From: JAOTVV01 sp039591075
GTDB lineage: Bacteria > Gemmatimonadota > Gemmatimonadetes > Gemmatimonadales > GWC2-71-9
Direction of reading: 5' to 3'
DNA: 64,000 bases
NCBI GenBank assembly: GCA_039591075.1
Contig: JBDHEI010000009.1
Location: 6,750 to 70,749, forward strand
Under the pieces are notes generated by a model that saw nothing but the letters and a program-made list of their open reading frames with translations, was not told the origin of the DNA and did no database searches. This document shows positions 17,627 to 26,254 of the stretch, one piece after another. The stretch's first letter is position 1, and every line of letters starts with the position of its first letter. A program made the position numbers and the translations under genes.

Positions 17627-18748
17627 ATGGTGAATCGCCTCGCCCCACAGCTGCTGCGTCGCGGCGTCGAGATCTTCGCGCTGATCTCGGTGATCGTGTT
17701 CGCGGCATTGCTCTTCTACGGGAACAACCTCGAGCTGTTCCTCCGCGCGATGGTCACCCTCCACTGGGAATGGCTCCTGGTCGGGTTGGGGCTCGCCTCA
17801 CTGGACTGGTTCGGCGGTGGTCTGCGGGTCTATGTGCTGGCGCGGCACGTGCATCCAGAAACGTCCTTCAAAGGAGCGGTGCTGTCGGCGGGACTCAACT
17901 TCTGGGGGACGCTGGTCACGCCGACCCAGGCGGGCGGTGGGCCACTTGGGGTCTATGTGCTGCACCGGTACGGCACGCCGATCCCGGTGGCGATGGTAGC
18001 GCTGTTCATGTCCTTTGTCGCAACGATCCTCTTTTTCACCGTCGCCGGTCCGCTCGCCGTGTTCTTTGGCGCCGGCCGATCCCTCGAGCAGCACGGTATC
18101 CTCGGCGACGCCGTGTCGCTCAACGATCTCTTTCGGCTGAGCCTTGGTGGGTTCATGGCGATGGGTGCCGCGATGCTCCTCGTGATGATCTTCCCAGGCA
18201 CTGCACGCCGAATTGCGCAGTGGATCGTGAGTCTGTTCGAGCGCAGGGGCCACCCGAAACTCGCAGGATGGGCGACGACGATCAACGAGGGGATCGATCA
18301 CGCCCATGAGGCGATGGTGGCGTTCTATCGCGGAAAGGGGTGGCTGTGGCTCGGCGCGGCGATCGTGCTCACCGGTGCCGCGATGGCCAACAAGTTGCTT
18401 TCCGGCTACGTCGTGCTCCGCGCCCTCGGGATCCACGCCCCACTCGTGGATGTGTTGCTGTTGCAGACGCTGATCGTGTTTCTGCTGTATTTCGCGCCCA
18501 CCCCGGGGGGGTCCGGCCTCGCGGAGGTGCTGTCGGCTGCCGTGATGTCGATCTATGTGCCGCGCGAGCTGACGCCATCGTACGTCTTGCTGTGGAGGAT
18601 CTTCGTAGCCTACCTGACCGTGATCGTGGGGTCCGTGGTGTTCTGGCGATGGCTCAAGCTGTGGGAACAACAGGCTAGTGGTGGCGACGGCGGGGGCAAA
18701 GGCCCGGCCGACGCGGTTTCGGTTGCACCACCCTCCGTGGACCACTAG
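17627..18748 (+). CDS. Flippase-like integral membrane protein (UPF0104 / lysylphosphatidylglycerol synthase TM family)
   Basis: 373-residue polytopic inner-membrane protein with about eight hydrophobic segments. It shows the family blocks PTQAGGGPLGVYVL (about residues 100-113) and FAPTPGGSGLAEV (about 290), typical of the AglD/YbhN/MprF-flippase superfamily. The C-terminal 30 residues are a Gly/Ala-rich cytoplasmic tail. Substrate is unknown; relatives move or modify lipid-linked molecules. A possible TTGACG hexamer with a weak TAGCTT lies upstream. The FHA gene follows 40 nt later. Confidence 0.8.
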   Translation: MVNRLAPQLLRRGVEIFALISVIVFAALLFYGNNLELFLRAMVTLHWEWLLVGLGLASLDWFGGGLRVYVLARHVHPETSFKGAVLSAGLNFWGTLVTPTQAGGGPLGVYVLHRYGTPIPVAMVALFMSFVATILFFTVAGPLAVFFGAGRSLEQHGILGDAVSLNDLFRLSLGGFMAMGAAMLLVMIFPGTARRIAQWIVSLFERRGHPKLAGWATTINEGIDHAHEAMVAFYRGKGWLWLGAAIVLTGAAMANKLLSGYVVLRALGIHAPLVDVLLLQTLIVFLLYFAPTPGGSGLAEVLSAAVMSIYVPRELTPSYVLLWRIFVAYLTVIVGSVVFWRWLKLWEQQASGGDGGGKGPADAVSVAPPSVDH

Positions 18749-18788
18749 CTTTTCACAATTCCTCCCGAATAGTGAAGGATTGCAGGCG

Positions 18789-20081
18789 ATGGCATATCTG
18801 TCAGTGCGTGGCCGGAGGATTCCCGTTCCCGTCGGAGACATGGTGATCGGGAGCGATGCGGCCGCACATCTGGTGCTCGCCGGTGCGGATGTGGCCGCAC
18901 GGCACGCGATCGTCCAGGGAACGCCGGATGGACAGGCCGCCATTCGTCTCGCCGCCGGGAACGTAGGGGTGCGGGTGAACGGGGTGCGGCTGGGTCCGCA
19001 GCCCATTCCGCTGCTCCACGGCGACAAGGTGGAGATTGGCGGGACCGAGTTGCTGTTCGTCGACGAGCGGCGCAGCGGGAGCACCCAGTATATGCAGGCC
19101 GTGGACCCATCACTCGTCGAGAAGGGAAAGCCCGCGGCTCGCTCCGCTCCGGGAGGCACCGGAGGGAGCCTGGTATCGCTTACTGACGGTCGCGAGTACG
19201 TCCTGGGCGGCCGGTCGCTCGTGATCGGCCGCGAGGCCGGGTGTGATGTGGTGCTGGCCTCCTCGAAAGCGTCTCGGCGGCATGCCGAGCTGATGGTGTC
19301 TGCGAGAGGGTATGTGCTTGTGGACAGTAGCACTAACGGTACCTTCGTCAATGGCGAGCGGGTGCATGGGGAGCATCTCTTGGCGCGTGGTGACGTGATC
19401 CGGATCGGGGACGACGAGTTCCGCTTTCACGCGGACGTTCCGAAGCCGGTCTCTACGCTCGTGGCGAACGGGCCGCCGAAACCCCCGGTTGCTGCGGCGC
19501 CCCCCCAGCCAAAGCCACCTTCGAAGCCGGCGGCCGCACCAACCCCTCCACCGGGCGCTGCTGAGCGTCTGAGCCACACGTTGCACGGATTGCCCGCAGT
19601 TCCGCGATCGGTGACCCCTGTGCCGAAACCTCCGCCACCGGCGGTAACGCCACCGGTGGCGCAACCAGCGGCCTCTGCACCGAAGCCGGTGGCCGACGCG
19701 CTCGCATACTTGATCGTTCGCAAGGGACCACTCAAGGGGCAGCGGCTTCCGATCAGGGTCCCAATCGTCAATATCGGCCGGGCCGACTACAACGACATCG
19801 TCCTGTCAGACGACAGCGTCTCGACGACGCACGCCAAGATCCAGCGCCGCGAAGGTATCTGGGTATTGGTGGATCTGGACTCGACAAACGGCACGCTGGT
19901 CGACGGTGAGCGCGTGTCGGGCGAGGTACCACTGGCGCCCGGTGCGCTGGTGCGCATCGGCCAAGTGCAGACGATCTTCGAGCCGACCGATGATACTGTC
20001 GATCCCAAGAAGGGCAGCTCGACCCGGCTCATGGGCGCGATCCGTCTGCCCGACCCTCCACCGGGCAAGCCACGGACGTAG
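18789..20081 (+). CDS. Triple FHA-domain protein
   Basis: 430-residue cytoplasmic phosphothreonine-binding scaffold. Start chosen at the ATG at 18789 with AAGGA upstream. FHA1 (about residues 15-92) is degenerate: the usual GR is GS, and the Ser before RH is Ala (AARHA). FHA2 (about 140-215) and FHA3 (about 325-398) keep the ligand residues: GR, SxxH (SRRH; STTH) and STNGT. A Pro/Ala-rich linker (about 228-300) joins FHA2 and FHA3. The PP2C phosphatase gene begins 1 nt after the stop, so the two likely act on the same phospho-signalling pathway. No Ser/Thr kinase gene is in the window. Confidence 0.92.
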   Translation: MAYLSVRGRRIPVPVGDMVIGSDAAAHLVLAGADVAARHAIVQGTPDGQAAIRLAAGNVGVRVNGVRLGPQPIPLLHGDKVEIGGTELLFVDERRSGSTQYMQAVDPSLVEKGKPAARSAPGGTGGSLVSLTDGREYVLGGRSLVIGREAGCDVVLASSKASRRHAELMVSARGYVLVDSSTNGTFVNGERVHGEHLLARGDVIRIGDDEFRFHADVPKPVSTLVANGPPKPPVAAAPPQPKPPSKPAAAPTPPPGAAERLSHTLHGLPAVPRSVTPVPKPPPPAVTPPVAQPAASAPKPVADALAYLIVRKGPLKGQRLPIRVPIVNIGRADYNDIVLSDDSVSTTHAKIQRREGIWVLVDLDSTNGTLVDGERVSGEVPLAPGALVRIGQVQTIFEPTDDTVDPKKGSSTRLMGAIRLPDPPPGKPRT

Positions 20082-20082
20082 C

Positions 20083-20847
20083 GTGACGCGTACTGTGCGA
20101 TTTACCTGTGCGGGCCGAACCGACGTCGGCATCGTCCGAGCGGGAAACGAGGACGCGTTTCTGATGGTCCCCGACGCCGGTGTGTTCATCGTCGCGGATG
20201 GGATGGGTGGACACGCTGCCGGCGAGGTGGCGAGCGAGATGGCGGTCACGATCGTCGGCCAAGCGTTGCAGCAGGTCGTGGGACGGTCGGACGCCGACGC
20301 GGCGGAGATCATTCGCCGATCGCTGGTCGAAGCCAACGCGGAGATCTTCCGACGAACCATGGTCGAACAGGACAAGCGTGGGATGGGCACGACGGCCACC
20401 GCCATGGCGATCAATGGCGAGCGGTACATGGTCGGTCAGGTGGGCGACAGCCGTGCGTACGTCTTGCGCGATGGCCAATTGCTGCAGATCACCAAAGATC
20501 ACTCGTACGTGCAGGAGCAGGTGGATGCGGGCTACCTGACCCTCGAGCAGGCACGCACGCATCCCTACTCCAACGTCATCACGCGCTGCGTCGGGGCCAA
20601 TGCCGATGTCGCACCGGATGTCTACGGCGGCACCCTCCATGTCGGTGACGTGTTTCTGCTGGCGTCCGATGGGCTCACCGGCATGCTCGAGGATTATGAG
20701 CTGCACTCCATCCTGAGCTCGGACCGCACGGTGGGCGAATTCGTCGACTCGCTCATTGCCGAAGCCAATCGACGTGGCGGTCTCGATAACATCACCGTCA
20801 TCGTCATTCGGATCGACGCCGTCGAGCATTCCTCACCAACAGAGTGA
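20083..20847 (+). CDS. PP2C-type protein serine/threonine phosphatase
   Basis: 254-residue PppA/Stp-type phosphatase. Start chosen as the GTG at 20083; another GTG at 20094 is possible. All motifs for the dinuclear metal centre are present: GNEDAF, ADGMGGHAAGE, QVGDSRAY, ASDGLTG and GGLDNIT. It is cytoplasmic, with no transmembrane segment. It should dephosphorylate Ser/Thr proteins, plausibly partners of the adjacent FHA protein. The stop overlaps the next small gene as GTGA. Confidence 0.95.
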   Translation: MTRTVRFTCAGRTDVGIVRAGNEDAFLMVPDAGVFIVADGMGGHAAGEVASEMAVTIVGQALQQVVGRSDADAAEIIRRSLVEANAEIFRRTMVEQDKRGMGTTATAMAINGERYMVGQVGDSRAYVLRDGQLLQITKDHSYVQEQVDAGYLTLEQARTHPYSNVITRCVGANADVAPDVYGGTLHVGDVFLLASDGLTGMLEDYELHSILSSDRTVGEFVDSLIAEANRRGGLDNITVIVIRIDAVEHSSPTE

Positions 20848-21053
20848 CCCCCGGCCCGAATCCGGAGGCCCTCGGCCAAGTGGCCGCCGACCATCTCGGA
20901 CCGCTCCTTTACGCGCTGGAGACCTGCGCCCTCACGATGGAACAGGCGGGCCGACAGGAGGAGGCTGGGTACTACCGAGCCCTCGCCGGCCGGTTGGCCG
21001 AGGCCGGTGGCTCTCCCCGGCAGTCTTCGACCGAGCCTCCCGCAGGGGATTAG
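20844..21053 (+). CDS. Small hypothetical protein coupled to PP2C
   Basis: 69 residues starting at a GTG that overlaps the PP2C stop (GTGA), the coupling used throughout this window. It is predicted largely helical (residues 8-55), with a Ser/Pro-rich tail and one Cys. No family is recognised. Its stop overlaps the stop of the convergent HD gene by 2 nt. The overlap geometry and plausible composition support it, but it could be spurious. Confidence 0.5.
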   Translation: MTPGPNPEALGQVAADHLGPLLYALETCALTMEQAGRQEEAGYYRALAGRLAEAGGSPRQSSTEPPAGD

Positions 21054-22342
21054 CTGGCCGGCTCCAGCGGTCTTCCGGCCTCGAGGTCGGCGTTCATCTG
21101 AGTGCCCGTGCGCTCCGCGAGCGCGAGGATGGCTGCCAAATCCACCTGAACCGGTTGGTCGACGAACACCCGGAGCCGGCGTGCCTGCATGTGAAGCTCC
21201 TCGGCGATCCCGTGAATGCTGAGGAGTTCGGCGCGATCTTCCGCCCCGATTTGCTCGGTCCCGCCGTCCCGCATGCGGAGTGGGAGATCCACTGCGAGCA
21301 TGGCCGGTTTGGCGGGGAAGTCCAACAACACACTTCCGGAGCGCATGCCCAGCTCGGTCGCCAGGCGATCCTCGACCATCGTCACGAGGTCGGGATCGCG
21401 GGCCATCCAGTCGTCCCCGCCCGACGGCAGCTCGCTGGCCCGGATGTCGAGCGCGCGCTTGTACAGTTGCCGCCGCCGCAGCCGGTCGGATAGGTCTGTG
21501 TCGGGAAGTCCCCGCACCGCGTCCATCAACGTTTCGTCGGTGCTCTCCGCAATCCAATCGGCATCGAGGTGGCCGGTGGCCATGGCCGATCGGATGAGCC
21601 GCTTGAACATCGCCGTTGCGCTTCGAACTGCGTGGTGCCAGTAGACGTTGCGGTACATCTGGTATTTCGCGAAGAGGAGCGACTCGAGTGCACTCACCCC
21701 CTTCTCGTGTACCCCCACGCGCCGTCTGCCGCCGGGCGCCGACACCAGCACGATCGAGTGGAGGAGCCGGTCCACATCGACGGCACCGTAGGGGACACCG
21801 CACATCCATGCGTCGCGCGTCAGGTACTCGATCTTGTCGAGGTCGAGCGAGCCCGCAATGAGCCCCTGAAGCGGGCTCGGACTCAGGCCGCGAATGAGTT
21901 CCACGAGTCGGTCCGCGAGACCTGGGATGTCGAACTCGGCCAGGGCGGCGCGGAGCTCGGGGTGGGCGAAATGGCGCGCCGCGAGCGTCTCATGCGACTG
22001 GAGACCGGCCTCTTCCAGAGCGTGCGAAAACGGATAGTGGCCGATATCGTGCAGGAGCGCGGCGAGGGGGATGGTGGCGACCTCGTCGCTGTCGAGGTCG
22101 CCGAGCTCCCCATGCTCGGCCAGATGTCCCAGCGCGCGCCGGGCCAGGTGATAGGTGCCGAGGGCATGCTCGAACCGGGAGTGCGTGGCGCCGGGGTAGA
22201 CCAGGTAGGCGTGCCCCAACTGGCGCACGTAGCGCAACCGCTGCGCCGGGGCGCTGTCGACCACGCGGAGGCTCCGCGCGTCGATTTGGATGTTGTTCCA
22301 GACTGGGTCGCGCACGACCTCGAAATCGCCGGCCAGGGCCAT
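21050..22342 (-). CDS. HD-domain phosphohydrolase (dNTPase/SAMHD1-like)
   Basis: 430-residue HD-superfamily protein. Metal site: His59 in HSRFEHALG, His98-Asp99 in LLHDIGHYPFSH, and a later Asp in SLDLDKIEYLTRDAWMCGVPYG. The last motif is characteristic of SAMHD1/dGTPase-like enzymes. The C-terminal 200 residues are helical. It may hydrolyse deoxynucleoside triphosphates, but many relatives are uncharacterised. The start lies 6 nt past the pckA stop, so it is probably co-transcribed with that gene. Confidence 0.85.
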   Translation of the reverse strand: MALAGDFEVVRDPVWNNIQIDARSLRVVDSAPAQRLRYVRQLGHAYLVYPGATHSRFEHALGTYHLARRALGHLAEHGELGDLDSDEVATIPLAALLHDIGHYPFSHALEEAGLQSHETLAARHFAHPELRAALAEFDIPGLADRLVELIRGLSPSPLQGLIAGSLDLDKIEYLTRDAWMCGVPYGAVDVDRLLHSIVLVSAPGGRRRVGVHEKGVSALESLLFAKYQMYRNVYWHHAVRSATAMFKRLIRSAMATGHLDADWIAESTDETLMDAVRGLPDTDLSDRLRRRQLYKRALDIRASELPSGGDDWMARDPDLVTMVEDRLATELGMRSGSVLLDFPAKPAMLAVDLPLRMRDGGTEQIGAEDRAELLSIHGIAEELHMQARRLRVFVDQPVQVDLAAILALAERTGTQMNADLEAGRPLEPAS

Positions 22343-22348
22343 GGAGGC

Positions 22349-23953
22349 CTACGGGGTGCGGGGTCCCGCTGCCCGGACGCCGGGGTCGACCTGGTCTTCG
22401 TAGGCACGGAAGTTGTCGCGGAACATCTGTGCAAGCTTCGCGGCCTGTCGATCGTACTTCTCAGGATCGCTCCACGTGGAGCGCGGCGTCAGAATCGTAT
22501 CAGGCACTCCGGGCACGGCTAGCGGTACCTTCACCCCGAACACCGGGTCGGTCCTGGTCGGGGCGTCGTGGAGGGTGCCGCTCAGGGCGGCCCGGACCAG
22601 GGCCCGGGTGAAGGGCAGGTTGATCCGATGGCCTTCGCCGTACGGCCCGCCGGTCCAGCCCGTGTTTACGATCCAGCAACGGGCGCGATGTGTGGCAATC
22701 CGCTCGCCCAGCATTTTCGCGTACACGCCCGGATGCCGTGGTAGAAACGGCGCACCGAAGCAGGCGCTGAACGTGGCCTGGGGCTCGGTCACCCCTCGCT
22801 CGGTCCCGGCGACCTTGGCGGTGTAGCCCGACAGGAAGTGAAACATGGCCTGCTCCGGCGTCAGCATGGCCAGAGGAGGCATCACGCCGAAGGCGTCCGC
22901 CGTCAGGAAGACGATGTTGCTCGGGTGTCCCGCCCGACCCTCGGGGAGGTGGTTCGGGATGTAGTGGATCGGGTACGATGCCCTGGTGTTCTCGGTGATG
23001 GAGTCGTCATTCAGATTCACTCGACGACTCACCGGATCGATCACGACGTTCTCGAGAATGGTGCCGAACATCTGCGTCGTCGCGTGGATTTCGGGCTCGC
23101 CGTCGACCGAGAGGCGGATGATCTTCGCGTAGCAGCCGCCCTCGAAGTTGAACACGCCTTCGGTGCTCCAGCCGTGTTCGTCGTCGCCGATGAGCGCCCG
23201 CATCGGATCGGCCGAAAGGGTCGTCTTTCCCGTGCCCGAGAGCCCGAAGAAGAGCGCGACGTCGCCTCCTTCACCGACGTTCGCCGAGCAGTGCATCGGC
23301 AGGACACCGCGTGCCGGGTAGATGAAGTTCAAGATGCTGAACATCGACTTCTTCATTTCGCCGGCGTAGCGGGTGCCTCCGATGAGCACGGTCCGCTCCG
23401 AGAAGTTGATCACGATGAAGGTGCCGCTTCGGGTGGCGTGCCGTTTGGGATCGGCCTTCATGTCGGGCGCGTGCAGCACGGTGAAGTCGGCGGCAAAGGA
23501 CGGGAGCTCGGAGATCTCCGGCCGGAGGAACATGTTGTAGACGAAGAGCGCGTGCCAGGCGTTGGGGGTCACGAACCGCACGGCCATCCGGTGCTTCGGG
23601 TCGGCGCCGGCGAACACGTCGCGGACGAAGAGCTCCCGCTGGGCACCGAGGTGATGGATCACGCCTTCGTGCAGCAGTCGATACTGCTCCATCTCCATGG
23701 GCTGATTCACCTTTCCCCACCAGATCTCGGACTCCGATGCCGGCTCGCGCACTACGAACTTGTCGTTGGGAGACCGGCCCGTGTGCGGGGCAGTGATCGT
23801 GATGAACGGGCCACGAGCCACGATCTGGCCTTCCTGACGGTGGACGGCCGCTTCGTACAACGCCTCGGGGGGGAGATTCCACCGTACGGTTCCGCCAGGC
23901 ATGAGTCCCGGGGCGATGGCGGATTCGGAGTCGCGTGGCGTCGGTCCGGTCAT
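22349..23953 (-). CDS. pckA: Phosphoenolpyruvate carboxykinase (ATP)
   Basis: 534-residue ATP-type PEPCK, full length, converting oxaloacetate plus ATP to PEP for gluconeogenesis. Start chosen at 'MTGPTPRDSESAIAPG', where homology begins. Motifs: HTGRSPNDKF substrate loop, kinase-1a GLSGTGKTT (residues 237-245), kinase-2 LIGDDEHGW (Asp257, Asp258), and TRYAGEMKKS. A gluconeogenic enzyme fits an organism feeding on peptides and amino acids. A TATACT hexamer lies about 75 nt before the start. The HD gene follows 6 nt after the stop. Confidence 0.97.
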   Translation of the reverse strand: MTGPTPRDSESAIAPGLMPGGTVRWNLPPEALYEAAVHRQEGQIVARGPFITITAPHTGRSPNDKFVVREPASESEIWWGKVNQPMEMEQYRLLHEGVIHHLGAQRELFVRDVFAGADPKHRMAVRFVTPNAWHALFVYNMFLRPEISELPSFAADFTVLHAPDMKADPKRHATRSGTFIVINFSERTVLIGGTRYAGEMKKSMFSILNFIYPARGVLPMHCSANVGEGGDVALFFGLSGTGKTTLSADPMRALIGDDEHGWSTEGVFNFEGGCYAKIIRLSVDGEPEIHATTQMFGTILENVVIDPVSRRVNLNDDSITENTRASYPIHYIPNHLPEGRAGHPSNIVFLTADAFGVMPPLAMLTPEQAMFHFLSGYTAKVAGTERGVTEPQATFSACFGAPFLPRHPGVYAKMLGERIATHRARCWIVNTGWTGGPYGEGHRINLPFTRALVRAALSGTLHDAPTRTDPVFGVKVPLAVPGVPDTILTPRSTWSDPEKYDRQAAKLAQMFRDNFRAYEDQVDPGVRAAGPRTP

Positions 23954-24035
23954 GGGCTGTTTCCGTGTCGTGTGTGGGTGCGATCGATCCTGCGAACGCC
24001 ACGAGACGACGCGGGTCGGGCACAGGGATCCCTCA

Positions 24036-24041
24036 AGTATA
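24036..24041 (-). promoter_or_regulatory. Putative -10 element upstream of pckA
   Basis: TATACT on the minus strand, predicting an RNA start about 75 nt before the pckA ATG. No good -35 is seen 16-18 nt upstream. The same TATACTT occurs before the Zn-block small gene. Confidence 0.3.
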
Positions 24042-24065
24042 CACGGAGGCGGGCGGCGATGAGGG

Positions 24066-24761
24066 TCAGCGGATCGGGGTGGTCGCCGCCACAGCAGGGC
24101 TCCCCGGCGTCGGGATCCAGGGCAGAATGTCGGCGGGGGTGTGGTACAACACCTGGATCGTCGATCGGTCCCGCAGGGACGGGGCCGGGGCATCCGGTCG
24201 CAGGAACATGAGATCGTTGGGGTCGGCGCTGTGGGCGAAGATCCCCAGCGCGTGCCCGAGCTCGTGCGCGGTGACCCGTGCCAGGCAATTCACCACGTCG
24301 GTCGCTGCGAAGCCCGCGTACCACCAGACGTCGACCTCTAGGCGACCGGCGAAGCGGGTGCCGCCGCTGGGGTCCGCCTGTCGCGCCGGCACCAGCGTCA
24401 CGCCCTCGCACACCAGGAGCGGAGGGTCGTCCGTGAGCGGTGCTTGGGGCGGTGGGTCACCCACCATGAACACCAGCACGTCCGCCGCTGCGGAGTCGCT
24501 CACCCGAAGACCGCGGAACTCGCCGTACAGAAACTGCCGCTCCCACATCCGGAGTCCCCGGTCGACGTACTCCGGGAGCGCGCCTGCCGACTCGACCCAG
24601 AACCGGACGGGGAGTGACGAGCTGGGCCAGTGAAACACGGTATCCGTGCCCGCCAGCCGGAACTGATACGGCGTGAGTCGCACCGGTGTATCGGGCGATT
24701 CGCACGCCGCGATGGCCGTGGCCGTCGCGATGGTCAATGGGAGAAGCCATCGTCGGGTCAT
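24066..24761 (-). CDS. Matrixin-like M10 metallopeptidase lipoprotein
   Basis: 231-residue secreted zinc peptidase. Start chosen at the ATG at 24761 with TTGGAG upstream; it overlaps the preceding stop as ATGA. The signal peptide ends IAAC (Cys20), so it is probably a lipoprotein. Zinc site: His166-Glu167, His170, Gly173 and His177 in HELGHALGIFAHS. The third His is one residue later than in the classic HExxHxxGxxH, as in the 'HALGIWGHS' type of bacterial matrixins. DLMFLRP (about 183-189) may provide the Met-turn, and RDRSTIQVLY is typical of the matrixin C-terminus. It is the last gene of a zinc-uptake block. Confidence 0.83.
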   Translation of the reverse strand: MTRRWLLPLTIATATAIAACESPDTPVRLTPYQFRLAGTDTVFHWPSSSLPVRFWVESAGALPEYVDRGLRMWERQFLYGEFRGLRVSDSAAADVLVFMVGDPPPQAPLTDDPPLLVCEGVTLVPARQADPSGGTRFAGRLEVDVWWYAGFAATDVVNCLARVTAHELGHALGIFAHSADPNDLMFLRPDAPAPSLRDRSTIQVLYHTPADILPWIPTPGSPAVAATTPIR

Positions 24762-25366
24762 CGAGCGCTCCAATACACCGAGATGCCGCCCGAGACGCGG
24801 TGCACCGTGCGAGCGCCGCCCGCACCGCCGGCCCGCAAGGCCTGAGTGACGAACTGATGCACGTCGTACGCCAGATATGCCCCGAGGGCCCACCGTTGCG
24901 AGATAGGCCGACGAGCACGCGCGCCAAGTCCGACTGTCGCGGCCAGGGGAGCATCGTCCTGGAACAAGGTGGCGCGGCGATCGTCCGACCCCGGCGCATA
25001 CTTGATCGCCCCCACCGCGGCTTCGACGGTCCCCCAGTCTGTGAGGCGACGCTCCAGGGTCACCGTGCCGGTCCACACGGTGAGCGGCAGCACCGTGAAA
25101 TCGGCGTCGAGCTCGTGGCGGGTCACGTCGCTGTGGGCCCATCTGACACGGATGCCCACGCCGTAGGCATCGGAGATCGGGGTGCCGACTGCGACAGCGA
25201 TTGTTGGCGCCACCGCGGGTGCGACGGTGATCGCGTTGACGATCACGTCCTGCGCAAGGTCCGACGTCCACACTCCGCCCACGTCCAGCCCAACGATCAC
25301 CTGGCCCTCGGCGGGTGGAGCCGTCCCACAGAGGAGTCCCAGGAAGATCAGCGTGAAGCCTCTCAC
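24758..25366 (-). CDS. Putative outer-membrane beta-barrel protein
   Basis: 202-residue protein, start chosen as the GTG at 25366, which overlaps the permease stop (GTGA). The first 22 residues form a signal peptide (RGFTLIFLGLLCG...AEGQ). The remainder alternates hydrophobic and polar residues in short beta-strands and ends 'VSGGISVYWSAR', compatible with an 8-10 strand barrel. No specific family is recognised. Its stop overlaps the metzincin start (ATGA), so both are translated together as part of the zinc block. Confidence 0.6.
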   Translation of the reverse strand: MRGFTLIFLGLLCGTAPPAEGQVIVGLDVGGVWTSDLAQDVIVNAITVAPAVAPTIAVAVGTPISDAYGVGIRVRWAHSDVTRHELDADFTVLPLTVWTGTVTLERRLTDWGTVEAAVGAIKYAPGSDDRRATLFQDDAPLAATVGLGARARRPISQRWALGAYLAYDVHQFVTQALRAGGAGGARTVHRVSGGISVYWSAR

Positions 25367-26208
25367 GCGGGGCTCCGTTGCGGAACCAGCCAGCGGACGA
25401 CGAAGGCCAGGAGGAGCGCGAGCGCAAACGCACACACTACGACGGGGCCCGTCGGTAGGTCGCTCTTGTAGGACACGAACAGCCCGAGGATGGTCGCCAA
25501 CGTGCCCGTGCTCCAGGCGACGGCCAGCATCCGACCGGGCGTCGACTGAAAGAGGAACCCGATGACCGCGGGGATTACCAGGAAGCTGAACACCAGCAGC
25601 ACGCCGGCGATCGCGACAGATGACGTGACCACTACCCCGAAGAGCGCATAGAACAGGAAGTCCCATCCCGCCACCGACCACTTCTTTTCGCGGGCGACTT
25701 CCGGATGCAGCGAAATGGTGAGGAAGCGCTTGCGGAGCAGCCAGTGGACGATCCCGAGCGCAGCGTACACTAGTCCCGTCTTCACGATCTGTGGCCAGGT
25801 GACCCAGAGGAGGCTACCGGTCAGCAGGTGCTCCACGTTTTCCGCGCCACGTGGTGACTGGGACGCCACCAGGAGCGTGGCGGCCGACGCAACAACAAAT
25901 ACGATCCCGATGATGGCCTCCTGGGGCACTCGGTCGTGTTCCAGCCGGGTGACGCTGAGGATGGCTGCCGCGATGAGCGTTGCACAGAGCGCGATGACAT
26001 ACCCCGCCTCTCCCTCCGGGAGCCCCGTCAGCCCGGTGAGCCACTGGGATAGGCCAAGCCCGGCGGCGGCCCAGCCAAATGCCGCCACTTGTGCCAGGGC
26101 GAGATCCACGAAGATCACACCCCGGGCAATGATGTGGATCCCGAGGTAGCCGAGTATCCCGGCCAGGATCAAGGAGGCGATGAGGGCGGGCAGCATCAGC
26201 TCGATCAT
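25363..26208 (-). CDS. Metal ABC transporter permease (ZnuB/MntB family)
   Basis: 281-residue inner-membrane permease with about eight hydrophobic segments, ABC-3 family. Start chosen at the ATG at 26208; a TTG at 26214 is possible. It has the typical LGIHIIARGVIFVDLALAQ and GVLLVFSFLVIPA regions. With the neighbouring ZnuA-like protein it should import Zn2+ or Mn2+. No ATP-binding subunit gene lies in this block, so the ATPase must be supplied from elsewhere. The gap to the binding-protein gene is 46 nt, and the 3' end overlaps the next gene by 4 nt. Confidence 0.87.
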   Translation of the reverse strand: MIELMLPALIASLILAGILGYLGIHIIARGVIFVDLALAQVAAFGWAAAGLGLSQWLTGLTGLPEGEAGYVIALCATLIAAAILSVTRLEHDRVPQEAIIGIVFVVASAATLLVASQSPRGAENVEHLLTGSLLWVTWPQIVKTGLVYAALGIVHWLLRKRFLTISLHPEVAREKKWSVAGWDFLFYALFGVVVTSSVAIAGVLLVFSFLVIPAVIGFLFQSTPGRMLAVAWSTGTLATILGLFVSYKSDLPTGPVVVCAFALALLLAFVVRWLVPQRSPA

Positions 26209-26254
26209 GATCAATCTCGCATCAGGTGGTGGGTATCACGCGCCATCGTGCCGA

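Noticed and set aside
17798..19351. 517-codon minus-strand frame
   Set aside because: It is antisense to the flippase and FHA genes, with low-complexity His/Arg/Gln-rich sequence.
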